IMG/VR virus record: IMGVR_UViG_3300022864_000001
Span: 1 to 64,000 of that record
Direction: 5' to 3' (one strand)
DNA from: a virus
Length of the DNA stretch: 64,000 nucleotides
Positions 29,559-37,167 of the stretch are shown piece after piece. The position numbers were made by a program, and so were the translations under genes. Numbering within the stretch: the stretch's first letter is position 1; each line of letters opens with the position of its first letter. The notes beneath the pieces were generated by a model that worked only from the letters and a program-made list of their open reading frames with translations, had not been told where the DNA came from and did not search any database.

Positions 29559-30166
29559 GTTACGTCAATGAATTCTTGACATACCGCTGCGCCGGTGATG
29601 TCTTGAACAGCGTCGCGCCATTGAACAACGCGGCCAAAGAAATCTCAGAGAGTATGGCTCTCCTAAAGAGCGTCAAGGGTTTAGCGCTAAGACACCCAAG
29701 AATGTTGCGGCTATGGGACCTGTGTGCAGGCAACGCGCTCACAAGCATCCTGGCGGTTCACTACTTGCCATTCGCGTATGCCATTGCCGTAGACAGGAAA
29801 CTGCATAAACGTCCAGGATACGCCAGGGTTCAACGTTGGGAATACAGACAAGGAGAGATAGACTCTTTGCACGGGCAGATTAGTGTAAACGACGTGCTTG
29901 TTGCTTCCCATCCATGCCAAGCTGCCGAGGACATTTGCCGATTGTTCAACGATAGTCCCGCACGGGCTATGTTCATCCTGCCTTGCTGTCAGGGGAAGAT
30001 AAGTAGTAAGTTTACGCAGCTTACACGAGGCAAGATGAGCCGCTATGAACTTTGGTGCTTGCATCTCGCCCGCCTGGTAGATGGTGAATGTAGCAAGCGA
30101 GATACACAGGTGTTGTCTCCAATGAACATTATAGTCAGCAAGGTGAGGGAACTGACATGGTCTTGA
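29555..30166 (+). CDS. SAM methyltransferase-like protein (TRM13/METTL25-like)
   Basis: ATG 29555. Rossmann-like start LWDLCAGNALTSILAVHYLP with AIAVDRK for strand 2, then SHPCQAAED and FILPCCQGK. The LPCC motif resembles methyltransferases such as TRM13 and METTL25. Substrate unknown; an RNA target would fit the RNA ligase and tRNA-like genes, but this is inference. Confidence 0.65.
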   Translation: MSYVNEFLTYRCAGDVLNSVAPLNNAAKEISESMALLKSVKGLALRHPRMLRLWDLCAGNALTSILAVHYLPFAYAIAVDRKLHKRPGYARVQRWEYRQGEIDSLHGQISVNDVLVASHPCQAAEDICRLFNDSPARAMFILPCCQGKISSKFTQLTRGKMSRYELWCLHLARLVDGECSKRDTQVLSPMNIIVSKVRELTWS

Positions 30167-30441
30167 CACATGCGTTAGCAGCGCTCGCGGGACTGGTGTT
30201 GGGCGCTATCCTTATGCGATCAGTGGGGGGAGCAGAGGCAGAGCAGGACGATCTAGTAGATAGATTGATAGACATATTGAATGAGCACATTGGGGCAAGC
30301 GAAGCAGAAATACTGGGGCTGTTAGAGCACATTGCGTTGCTAGAGACAGACCGCGAAGTTGGCCCATGCTCTGCGCAAGGTGGTTGCGATTGTCCGCCCG
30401 ACGAGGAAGTTGGCGAAGGCGGCTATGAGGGGTGGGTGTGA
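30157..30441 (+). CDS. Membrane-anchored acidic protein (94 aa)
   Basis: ATG 30157 overlaps the previous gene. One N-terminal TM helix, then an acidic helical part and CDCPPDEE. Spanin-like layout is superficially similar, but no second component is seen. Unknown. Confidence 0.65.
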   Translation: MVLTHALAALAGLVLGAILMRSVGGAEAEQDDLVDRLIDILNEHIGASEAEILGLLEHIALLETDREVGPCSAQGGCDCPPDEEVGEGGYEGWV

Positions 30442-30623
30442 CAATCAAATTGGTTTGCTCGATATGCGGACAGCCCAGGGCGACAACGGTCTCCGTGCTA
30501 CAGGGCGCAGGGCTACCACCCGCGTTGCCTGAAGTTTTCGTAGTCTACCCAGGACCGCACGGTTGGGTCGCCTACGCGCAGAAAACGGTGTGCTGGGAAT
30601 GTTTGCTGAGGGAGGCGGAGTGA
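30438..30623 (+). CDS. Zinc microprotein (61 aa)
   Basis: GTG 30438 (GTGA overlap, GAGGGG upstream). CSICG and C-terminal CWEC. Unknown. Confidence 0.65.
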   Translation: MTIKLVCSICGQPRATTVSVLQGAGLPPALPEVFVVYPGPHGWVAYAQKTVCWECLLREAE

Positions 30624-30697
30624 GCTACAGTGTCGTACACGCAGACATAATAGAATGGGCGGCGAGAATAGAGATGACCTTCTGGGGATTGTTGTGA
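30620..30697 (+). pseudogene. Truncated methylase-like N-terminus
   Basis: GTG 30620 follows GGAGGCGGAG and reads SYSVVHADIIEWAARIE before an early stop. This resembles the first strand of DPPY methylases (compare RWRIIQDDILNWCET at 31950). The 3' end of the antisense endonuclease overlaps it. Likely remnant of a methylase gene cut by that insertion. Confidence 0.4.
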
Positions 30698-31902
30698 ATG
30701 TCATGTTCCCAGAGATGCAAGAAGCTATATCCCGAATTGCGGGCGAGGCGGGCTTTGCGTTTATCATTTATAGCGTTCTTCTGTTGGATATTACAGAGAT
30801 TGCTCTGTAGGTAGAAGCGCGGGTCGGCGTGCCAAAAAGTACCATGCGTCTCAATGGGGGTGTTTGTGGCGGGAATATAGAAGTCATAGACAAATTTGCT
30901 TATTCGGTATTGCCATATGTAAACTATATCTAGCCCATCCAAAATGGCAGCAAAAGCAGTCTCCAATTTGTTGTGGGTTTTGCCAGTGCGACCAGCTTCA
31001 ATTTGTTTGGCAGTGAGTATAGCATGTCTGTCCCTAGCTTCTTGGGTACTGAACTGGCGGCGATTGGCTTCTCGTATTTTGGCGCGGGCAGCAGGGGTAT
31101 GTGTGCGGCCAAACATAGGGTTCTTTTCGCCCTTCAGGTTCTCGCTTTTAGTGCGAGTGGGGATGCCGAAGTTCTTCATCTTGGTCTTAATGGCGGCTTG
31201 GGTAATACCAAATCGCTCGCCGATCTCAGCTTGCGATAAGCCCTTTTCGTGGTAAAGATCAGTGAGGAGTCCCTTCGTGAGCGCTTGGGTTCCACGCAAG
31301 ACACATTGCGCTTCGCTGTTAGAGCGCCTTGGTATGTTGAACTTGACCAACCACCCCCTCACAGCAGGGTGAGTTACCTTACAATGCTCAGCAATTTGTA
31401 ACAATGTCCATTCTTCATTCCAATACCATTGAGTCAATTGCTCTTTGTCGGGGCGTGAAATCAAACTGTGTCTGCTGGGAATGCCATAATGTGCAAGCCA
31501 TTTGCCAACAGTGCCCGCGCATACATTGTGTAGCAACGCAATCTCGGTGGTAGACTTGGCCCGGACACAGTACAAATCGTAAACCACTTCCCTTGATGGG
31601 CGTCGGGTAATCCGTGTCCTTATCTCGATACCATAGTTCATTAGCCACCGCCTAGCGGTTGGATAGGAGACGTTGTGCCTTTGCGCGATTCGTCCCATGC
31701 TCCATTTGCGTGTAATGTAAAGGGTGAAGAGTTCTTCTCTTGGCGGCGCTTGCAGCCTCGGGGCGGCGATGTCGTAGCAGCGGAACCATTTGTAGATAGT
31801 CCTTGGGATAACGTCGAAGATCGCGGCAATATCTTTGGCCTGTTTTCCCTCAGACAGCAATCTGACAAGATAGCCTTTTTCTGGCCTTTTTCGTCTGGGC
31901 AT
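30625..31902 (-). CDS. EDxHD (Vsr-like) homing endonuclease, antisense to its neighbours
   Basis: 425 aa on the reverse strand amid rightward genes. Residues 1-215 hold about five helix-turn-helix repeats (AKDIAAIFDVIPRTIYKWF, GRIAQRHNVSYPTARRWL, TEIALLHNVCAGTVGKWL, ...), then a NUMOD3-like GEKNPMFGRTHT segment. The C-terminal nuclease domain (VYDFYIPATNTPIETHGTFWH...DKRKARLARNSGYSFLHLWEHDI) has the Vsr/EDxHD layout. Start has GAGGTGA upstream. Predicted mobile gene that invaded the methylase region. Confidence 0.88.
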   Translation of the reverse strand: MPRRKRPEKGYLVRLLSEGKQAKDIAAIFDVIPRTIYKWFRCYDIAAPRLQAPPREELFTLYITRKWSMGRIAQRHNVSYPTARRWLMNYGIEIRTRITRRPSREVVYDLYCVRAKSTTEIALLHNVCAGTVGKWLAHYGIPSRHSLISRPDKEQLTQWYWNEEWTLLQIAEHCKVTHPAVRGWLVKFNIPRRSNSEAQCVLRGTQALTKGLLTDLYHEKGLSQAEIGERFGITQAAIKTKMKNFGIPTRTKSENLKGEKNPMFGRTHTPAARAKIREANRRQFSTQEARDRHAILTAKQIEAGRTGKTHNKLETAFAAILDGLDIVYIWQYRISKFVYDFYIPATNTPIETHGTFWHADPRFYLQSNLCNIQQKNAINDKRKARLARNSGYSFLHLWEHDIHNNPQKVISILAAHSIMSACTTL

Positions 31903-31949
31903 TATGTCACCTCAGGTATAGGATACCATAAAACAGGGAGAACTCCAAA

Positions 31950-33638
31950 TTGAGTACCCGGTGGCGCATAATCCAGGACGACATACTAAACTGGTGTGAG
32001 ACAAGCACATTTATGGCGAGTGCCATCCTGTGCGATCCGCCCTATCACCTAACGTCTGGATTCATGGGGGCCGTCTGGGATCAGGAAACAGACGGCACAG
32101 GCATCGCCTTCCGTCCCGACACTTGGTCTGCGTTAGCCAAGCATCTTCTCCCTGGCGGGTTCATCATGGCATTTGCGTCGTCACGTGGCTGGCATCGGCT
32201 TGCTTGCGCGTTAGAAGACGCTGGGCTCATCATCCAACCAAGTATCTTCAACTGGCATAGTGGGCAGACGATGGAAATTTCCATGTACGGCTGGGCTAGC
32301 GGACAGTCGTTCCCGAAAGCGACGTCCATAGACAAGCAGCTAGACCGCGCTGCCAATGTTACAAACCATCGTAAGAAAGTGGGCAAGTACGAGCTTCCGG
32401 AACAGCAGACGTGGAACCCAAAGCAGGCTACAGACGCCAACGCAGAAGCTGTCGGGGGTACATTTACGGCATCAGGTAGACGTACACTAGACATCGAAGA
32501 ACCGGCTACGGAACTAGGCCGCACATGGGCAGGGCATCGTTACGGTGGCCAAGTCTTGAAAAACTTACTCGAACCCATCATCATCGCCCAGAAGCCCTAC
32601 GAGGATGTCCCGTCAGACGCGTGGGCGACGTTCACTGGATGGCATTGGTGGCACTATCCCAAGAAAATCAAGAATACTCCAAAGGAGAGGCTCAAGCTGT
32701 GGAAGAAACACGGCATCCGCATCCCTGCGGCTTATGTCGAGTACGACGCTTGGTTCATCAAGCGCAGGGCACTGCACGAGGGCATCGAGAGCGACGTACT
32801 GCTAGTCTGGCGAGACCGAAGGCAAGATCGCCTCCGCTTGACGCGGGAACGGATACTGCATCGTGGCAACGTCAAGAAGTACAGGCGGTGGAAGATCAAG
32901 AACAAATCTGCGTGTATAGCTATGACTGGAGCTGGAGCGTTCTGGATTGACGGGGGACGGTTGGGGACCTTCCAAGCCAATACGCCTAGCGGCATTGACC
33001 GGTACAATAAGGCGCTCGCGGAGCATGGATATAGGCCGGGTGAATACCAGAAAGGCAAACCACCATTGCCAACCGCTAGGGGCCGATGGCCTGCCTCACT
33101 TGTTTTATCTCACGTCCCACCCGACTCCGACGGAAACGGCGGCTGCGTGCGGCTGGGGACGAAGCGGGTGAAGGGAATACCCAATCGCCCCACAAACAGA
33201 ACCACTGACAAGTTTGGCAAGAACGTTTATCAACCTACCCATTGCCGCTCTGACAACGAAATGAGTGGTGGTTGCGCCGGCCCCGATGGTCGAGAAGTAG
33301 TAGATGACTGGCAATGCGTTGAGGGATGTCCTGTGAGGAAGATTGGACTCCAAAGTGGGGAGCGGAAAAGCGGCTACATGAAAGCAGGACAACAACGCCA
33401 AGCATCACAGGGACTGGGTGGATACCACGACGGGTTTCCTGATGAGGCAAGCGCTGGTGGGACTTACGGGGACAAAGGCACTTGCAGCAGATTCTTTTTC
33501 CAAGCCTCCTGGCACTACGAGGTAGCCGAGCGGCTGGCGCAAGCATCGCCTGTGGGGTACTGTGCTAAAGCTGGCAGACGTGAGAAAAGCGCCGGTTTAG
33601 GAGGCGGCGACGGGGTGCGTAATCTGCACCCCACCTGA
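31950..33638 (+). CDS. DPPY DNA methyltransferase, N-terminal part of a split enzyme (562 aa)
   Basis: TTG 31950 with GGGAGAAC upstream. CDPPYHL (29-32), GGFIMAFASSRGWHR, then GAGAFWIDGGRLG typical of large phage methylases. About 120 residues (PSDAWATFTGWHWW...VKKYRRWK) are inserted before GAGAFWID relative to the usual layout. It stops at NLHPT; the expected continuation VKPL... begins five bases later in another frame (33641). Confidence 0.85.
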   Translation: MSTRWRIIQDDILNWCETSTFMASAILCDPPYHLTSGFMGAVWDQETDGTGIAFRPDTWSALAKHLLPGGFIMAFASSRGWHRLACALEDAGLIIQPSIFNWHSGQTMEISMYGWASGQSFPKATSIDKQLDRAANVTNHRKKVGKYELPEQQTWNPKQATDANAEAVGGTFTASGRRTLDIEEPATELGRTWAGHRYGGQVLKNLLEPIIIAQKPYEDVPSDAWATFTGWHWWHYPKKIKNTPKERLKLWKKHGIRIPAAYVEYDAWFIKRRALHEGIESDVLLVWRDRRQDRLRLTRERILHRGNVKKYRRWKIKNKSACIAMTGAGAFWIDGGRLGTFQANTPSGIDRYNKALAEHGYRPGEYQKGKPPLPTARGRWPASLVLSHVPPDSDGNGGCVRLGTKRVKGIPNRPTNRTTDKFGKNVYQPTHCRSDNEMSGGCAGPDGREVVDDWQCVEGCPVRKIGLQSGERKSGYMKAGQQRQASQGLGGYHDGFPDEASAGGTYGDKGTCSRFFFQASWHYEVAERLAQASPVGYCAKAGRREKSAGLGGGDGVRNLHPT

Positions 33639-33640
33639 AT

Positions 33641-33982
33641 GTGAAGCCACTATCTTTGCTGAAATGGCTTTGTACATTGCTTACCCCTCCGCCCGAATAT
33701 GCGCCGCGACGACTCCTGGTTCCCTTCAGTGGCAGTGGAAGCGAAATAGCAGGGGCCATTCTATCGGGCGGATGGGAAGAAATCGTGGGGATAGAGCAAG
33801 ATGCTGAGTATTGCAGAATCGCAGAGGCAAGGTGCAGATTCTGGCAAGACGCTACGCAGGAGACAGGGTTGACGGAACCCAAGGAGATGCTCAAGATGCT
33901 GGCAGCAATTGAGGCCGAACGGAAACGCGCCGAAGAAGAGCGGCAGATGGGGTTTGACATGGAGGAGACTGATGAGCACTGA
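33641..33982 (+). CDS. DPPY DNA methyltransferase, C-terminal part (113 aa)
   Basis: GTG 33641 reads (V)KPLSLLKWLCTLLTPP...LLVPFSGSGSEIAGA...IGIEQD-type sequence (VGIEQDAEYCRIA): the SAM-binding half of the same enzyme. Joining HPT and VKPL gives the usual HPTVKP motif, so TGAAT (33636-33640) looks like an insertion. Both halves could reassemble, or the enzyme is dead. Acidic tail follows. Confidence 0.8.
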   Translation: MKPLSLLKWLCTLLTPPPEYAPRRLLVPFSGSGSEIAGAILSGGWEEIVGIEQDAEYCRIAEARCRFWQDATQETGLTEPKEMLKMLAAIEAERKRAEEERQMGFDMEETDEH

Positions 33983-34328
33983 ATATTACTTGCCGCAGTA
34001 TCCAATCACAGGATTAGAATTGGCTGAGTGCGCGGACTACAACATGCTCACTATCTGGGTACAAGACGGCCAGGCGGGTGTCCTGAATCTGCCGAAAGCG
34101 GTCACGGGGACGTTCCTGCGAGTATTGACACACGACGATGTAGGCATGGGAGTAATGCACACCTGGGGTAGCAGAGACGAGGGCATTATGGTAACAGACC
34201 CTGCCCACCTGCCTGACGACACCATTGTTATCTCGGGCAGTGGAGATTTGCTTACCGCGGGCCAGGTAAGAGCATTGGCCGGAAAGGGGGCGGCGGTAAG
34301 CGATGGCAATTTGGTGTTGCACACTTGA
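33972..34328 (+). CDS. Phage protein (118 aa)
   Basis: ATG 33972 overlaps the methylase end; GGAGGAGAC upstream. Beta-rich; NLPKAVTGTFLRVL and DPAHLPDDTIVISGSG. Its last codons include the TTGCACACTTGA repeat. Unknown. Confidence 0.75.
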   Translation: MSTEYYLPQYPITGLELAECADYNMLTIWVQDGQAGVLNLPKAVTGTFLRVLTHDDVGMGVMHTWGSRDEGIMVTDPAHLPDDTIVISGSGDLLTAGQVRALAGKGAAVSDGNLVLHT

Positions 34329-34338
34329 CCTCTCCAAT

Positions 34339-34367
34339 TTGACAAATTCGCGAATCTGTGGTATACT
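34339..34367 (+). promoter_or_regulatory. Promoter of GIY-YIG unit C
   Basis: TTGACA (34339-34344), spacer AATTCGCGAATCTGTGG (17), TATACT (34362-34367). Confidence 0.9.
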
Positions 34368-34373
34368 AAAAAA

Positions 34374-34500
34374 GTGAGGATGCGACATGAGACGGGTTGT
34401 TGCAAGACCCAATAGAATAATCGCGAAAGTGCCCCCAGGGCAGACCGTCTCATCTCCACATCCTCACAAGTGATGGCGTTGTAGCAGTTGCCTTGGGGGC
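34374..34500 (+). ncRNA. Pseudoknotted leader RNA of GIY-YIG unit C
   Basis: Most diverged copy. P1 GTGAGGATG (34374-34382)/CATCCTCAC (34459-34467); P2 ATGAGAC (34387-34393)/GTCTCAT (34447-34453); P3 GGGTT (34394-34398)/GACCC (34406-34410). Pseudoknot GCCCCCAGGGCA (34431-34442)/TGCCTTGGGGGC (34489-34500): 12 pairs with one G-U. Almost every stem base differs from units A and B while pairing is kept. Confidence 0.78.
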
Positions 34501-34524
34501 TTTTTGCGTCAAGGAGATAGCGAG

Positions 34525-35250
34525 ATGACGCAGGGAACTTATGAGATTAAGAACAGGTTGGACGGGAAAGCATATGGTGGAAGGTCAGGAAACATTGAGC
34601 AACGGTGGCAGAATCATCTTTCTACGCTTCGCAACGACAGACACCATTGCCAGTATTTCCAGAACGCCTGGAACAAGTACGGTGAGGACGTATTTGAGTT
34701 CATCGTACTTGAAGTTATTGAAGGCCCTGACGAACGAAGGGCGGCAGAGCAGAAGTGGCTTGACATACATCACGCCAACAAGACCTGCTATAACATTGCA
34801 ATTACGGCGGGGTTGGGTGGGCCGCTGTCTGAAGAACACAAGCATAATATAAGCATTGCAAACATGGGCAACCAAAGCGCGAAGGGCAGCAAGCGTACCG
34901 ACGAGCAGCTTCGCGCTCATAGCGAGCGCATGATGGGCAATCAAAACACCCTGGGCCACAAGGCTACTGACGCGACCAGGCAAAAGCAGAGGGACGCGCA
35001 CACGGGCAAGACGCTCAGTAAAGAAACCAAGCAAAAGTTGCGCGAGGCTGGCATGGGCAACCAGAACACCTTGGGTTACAAGCACCCCGAAGAGTTTGGC
35101 CAGGCGATAAGCGAGCGCATGATGGGCAATCAACACGCCAAGGGTAGCACGTACAAGCGCACTGACGAACAGAACCGCGCGAATAGCGAGCGCATGAAGC
35201 TGTGGTGGGCAAAGAAGAAGGCGGCTGAGGCCGAGGATAAAGGGCTGTAA
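34525..35250 (+). CDS. GIY-YIG homing endonuclease C
   Basis: ATG 34525 after AAGGAG. GIY-YIG domain (GTYEI...AYGG; Arg and Glu kept), then the longest run of NUMOD3 repeats in the set (ERMMGNQNTLGHKATD, GMGNQNTLGYKHPE, ERMMGNQHAKGS) to the C-terminus. Complete. Confidence 0.9.
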   Translation: MTQGTYEIKNRLDGKAYGGRSGNIEQRWQNHLSTLRNDRHHCQYFQNAWNKYGEDVFEFIVLEVIEGPDERRAAEQKWLDIHHANKTCYNIAITAGLGGPLSEEHKHNISIANMGNQSAKGSKRTDEQLRAHSERMMGNQNTLGHKATDATRQKQRDAHTGKTLSKETKQKLREAGMGNQNTLGYKHPEEFGQAISERMMGNQHAKGSTYKRTDEQNRANSERMKLWWAKKKAAEAEDKGL

Positions 35251-35280
35251 CTTGACAACTGAAACAACGGGAGGAACAAT

Positions 35281-35862
35281 ATGAGGGTCGTTCTACGCTC
35301 AATCACGCCTAGGGCCGAGAGCCTGGTAGCTGAGGCGTATGCAGCTTGTCGTGGCGGACGAGGGGAGACGGCAATTCCCCTAGAGAGTATCCAGGGGCTT
35401 GTAACCAAAGAGCCATTCCCGCACCTGTCCTGTCTTCGTCATGCCAAGGCAACATTTTATATATACGGTATTAGCAGGGTCTGTCACTCGCAATTGATAC
35501 GACATGGACTTGCAGCGTTTTCTGTAGAGAGCCAACGCAGCGTTGAGCCAGCGGGATTTGTACATCCACAGACCATTGAAGATAGTGAGTTTAGGGTACG
35601 ATACGACGCTCTTTTGCAGCACGCCAGGGTGCTGTATGGGGACATGGTAGAGGGCGGCATACCGCGCGAAGATGCCAGATATGGCCTGCCGCTATCTACA
35701 GAGACGTTTGTGGTGGCTAGCGCGAATTTTGAGCACCTGCGGTGGCTGATACAGATACGCGCATTGAATCCCCATGCACAGTGGGAGATACGCGAGATGT
35801 GCTTGAAGATGTTAGACATACTCAAGGAAGAAGCACCACACATTTTCGGTGACTTGGGATGA
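35281..35862 (+). CDS. thyX: ThyX-like flavin-dependent thymidylate synthase
   Basis: ATG 35281 after GGGAGGA. RHGLAAFSVESQRS stands where ThyX has its RHR...S.R signature, and REDARYGLP and the LRWLIQIR...AQWEIRE helix fit ThyX. The signature is diverged (second Arg is Gly), so activity is less certain. Would make dTMP from dUMP, downstream of the dCTP deaminase. Confidence 0.8.
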   Translation: MRVVLRSITPRAESLVAEAYAACRGGRGETAIPLESIQGLVTKEPFPHLSCLRHAKATFYIYGISRVCHSQLIRHGLAAFSVESQRSVEPAGFVHPQTIEDSEFRVRYDALLQHARVLYGDMVEGGIPREDARYGLPLSTETFVVASANFEHLRWLIQIRALNPHAQWEIREMCLKMLDILKEEAPHIFGDLG

Positions 35863-36266
35863 ATGTCCCTCAGTGGCATACCATCCAGGGTAGTGAAGAC
35901 GATTGGTTTGACGTTGCTGACTGTGGTGATGATGGCAACTTCTCTGTCTGGATGAACGGCGCTAAACCACCACGTTACGGATGGCTACGAAGCGAAACTG
36001 TTGGTGTGCTTGGGGGGTGGGTATTGCTTTTGCTCGCGGGTTGCGGCTTTCTCTGGAGTAGTGGACAGCGCCATTTGCCATTAGCGGGCATTTGTGGTAT
36101 ACTGATGTTTGTTGGGGCGATAGTAGCCAGTAGTGTGCCAGATGGTACTACGATCCAAGATACGGTGCGATATAAAGAGGGGCTGTTCCGAGAGGCATTT
36201 AAGGATAAGGGATGGTCAAGGGGAGAGATGGAGAGGGAGTTTTTTGCAATCGCTGGCAGCATCTAA
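35859..36266 (+). CDS. Two-TM membrane protein (135 aa)
   Basis: ATG 35859 overlaps the ThyX stop. Soluble N-terminal 45 residues, TM helices at about 49-67 and 74-94, then a charged tail with a helical RGEMEREFFAIAGS end. Unknown. Confidence 0.7.
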   Translation: MNVPQWHTIQGSEDDWFDVADCGDDGNFSVWMNGAKPPRYGWLRSETVGVLGGWVLLLLAGCGFLWSSGQRHLPLAGICGILMFVGAIVASSVPDGTTIQDTVRYKEGLFREAFKDKGWSRGEMEREFFAIAGSI

Positions 36267-36329
36267 TCCTCGCTACGTAAAGGGCGGTAGAGGGGCAATT
36301 CTGAAAAGGATGAACAGGGGGAGATGGTA

Positions 36330-36536
36330 ATGGAAGACCTAATTGAGTCGCTACAGATTTTCTTGAAGTATGGCAACCCGCGAAGCCCAACAATTTGTGA
36401 ACACAACACACTGTACATTTGTGGCATTGACCCGTTCGCGATATCAGACGAAGACGAAAAACGGCTTGGCGAACTCGGGTTTGTCTACGAGTCTGCTGAT
36501 GAGACTTACGTATCGTACCGCTTTGGCTCAGCCTAG
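36330..36536 (+). CDS. Conserved phage protein, MEDLIEALQIFLKY family, copy 2 (68 aa)
   Basis: ATG 36330 chosen over 36324 because AGGGGGAG is eight bases away and the paralogue at 13229 starts at the same residue. MEDLIESLQIFLKYGN, CEHNTLYICGID, ELGF. Confidence 0.8.
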   Translation: MEDLIESLQIFLKYGNPRSPTICEHNTLYICGIDPFAISDEDEKRLGELGFVYESADETYVSYRFGSA

Positions 36537-36557
36537 AAAGCGAAACAGGAGGGGTAA

Positions 36558-36998
36558 ATGAAATTCACTGACGAACAGCTCTTGGCGTGTACGGATATGA
36601 CTGGTTCTGCTGCTGCACGCCACCTCGGTGTAACGCGGGCGGCTGTGTCGTCGCGCATCCGGGGACTGCGCGCCAAGGGGCACAGCATTACTATGGCTAA
36701 ACGCGGGGCTATTCTCAGCAAGGAAGACATGCTTCAGGCGGAGAAGGACAACCTCTCGACGGCAGAGACCTCGGTACTATACGGAGTACACTCGTCTACC
36801 GTTGCAAGCGCGGCTAAACGATATGATGTTAGCCTGCGCAGACACAACGCACCTGCTGACGATTGTATTCGCAAGGTGGTTACAATACCCCGTCGTATAG
36901 CAGAACAACTGGACGAACGCGCCAGGGCGGAAAAGCGCAGCCGGAGTTGGATTGTGTCTGATGCCGTCCGATTGTATCTAAATGGGAAGGAGAAGTAG
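36558..36998 (+). CDS. HTH plus ribbon-helix-helix DNA-binding protein (146 aa)
   Basis: ATG 36558 after GGAGGGG. N-terminal helix-turn-helix (TGSAAARHLGVTRAAVSSRIRGL), a second HTH-like part (TAETSVLYGVHSSTVASAAK), and a C-terminal ribbon-helix-helix (RKVVTIPRRIAEQLDERARA...SWIVSDAVRLYL). Putative transcription regulator with two DNA-binding modes. Confidence 0.8.
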   Translation: MKFTDEQLLACTDMTGSAAARHLGVTRAAVSSRIRGLRAKGHSITMAKRGAILSKEDMLQAEKDNLSTAETSVLYGVHSSTVASAAKRYDVSLRRHNAPADDCIRKVVTIPRRIAEQLDERARAEKRSRSWIVSDAVRLYLNGKEK

Positions 36999-36999
36999 C

Positions 37000-37167
37000 A
37001 TGGAATGGCATCATAGAATCTTGCTCTTTGCATTTCTGTATTCTGGTTTTATCTACTTGGGATGCTTTCTTGGGCAATATAGCAGGTGGCCACAAGGTAT
37101 ATGGCTAGGGTTGATGATAATATTTGGCATCCTGTTCACTATCTTGCCACAGGAACGCCGCCCATGA
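37000..37167 (+). CDS. Two-TM microprotein (55 aa)
   Basis: ATG 37000, GGGAAGGAGAAG upstream. Two hydrophobic helices (about 5-25 and 33-49). Overlaps the next gene by four bases. Unknown. Confidence 0.65.
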   Translation: MEWHHRILLFAFLYSGFIYLGCFLGQYSRWPQGIWLGLMIIFGILFTILPQERRP

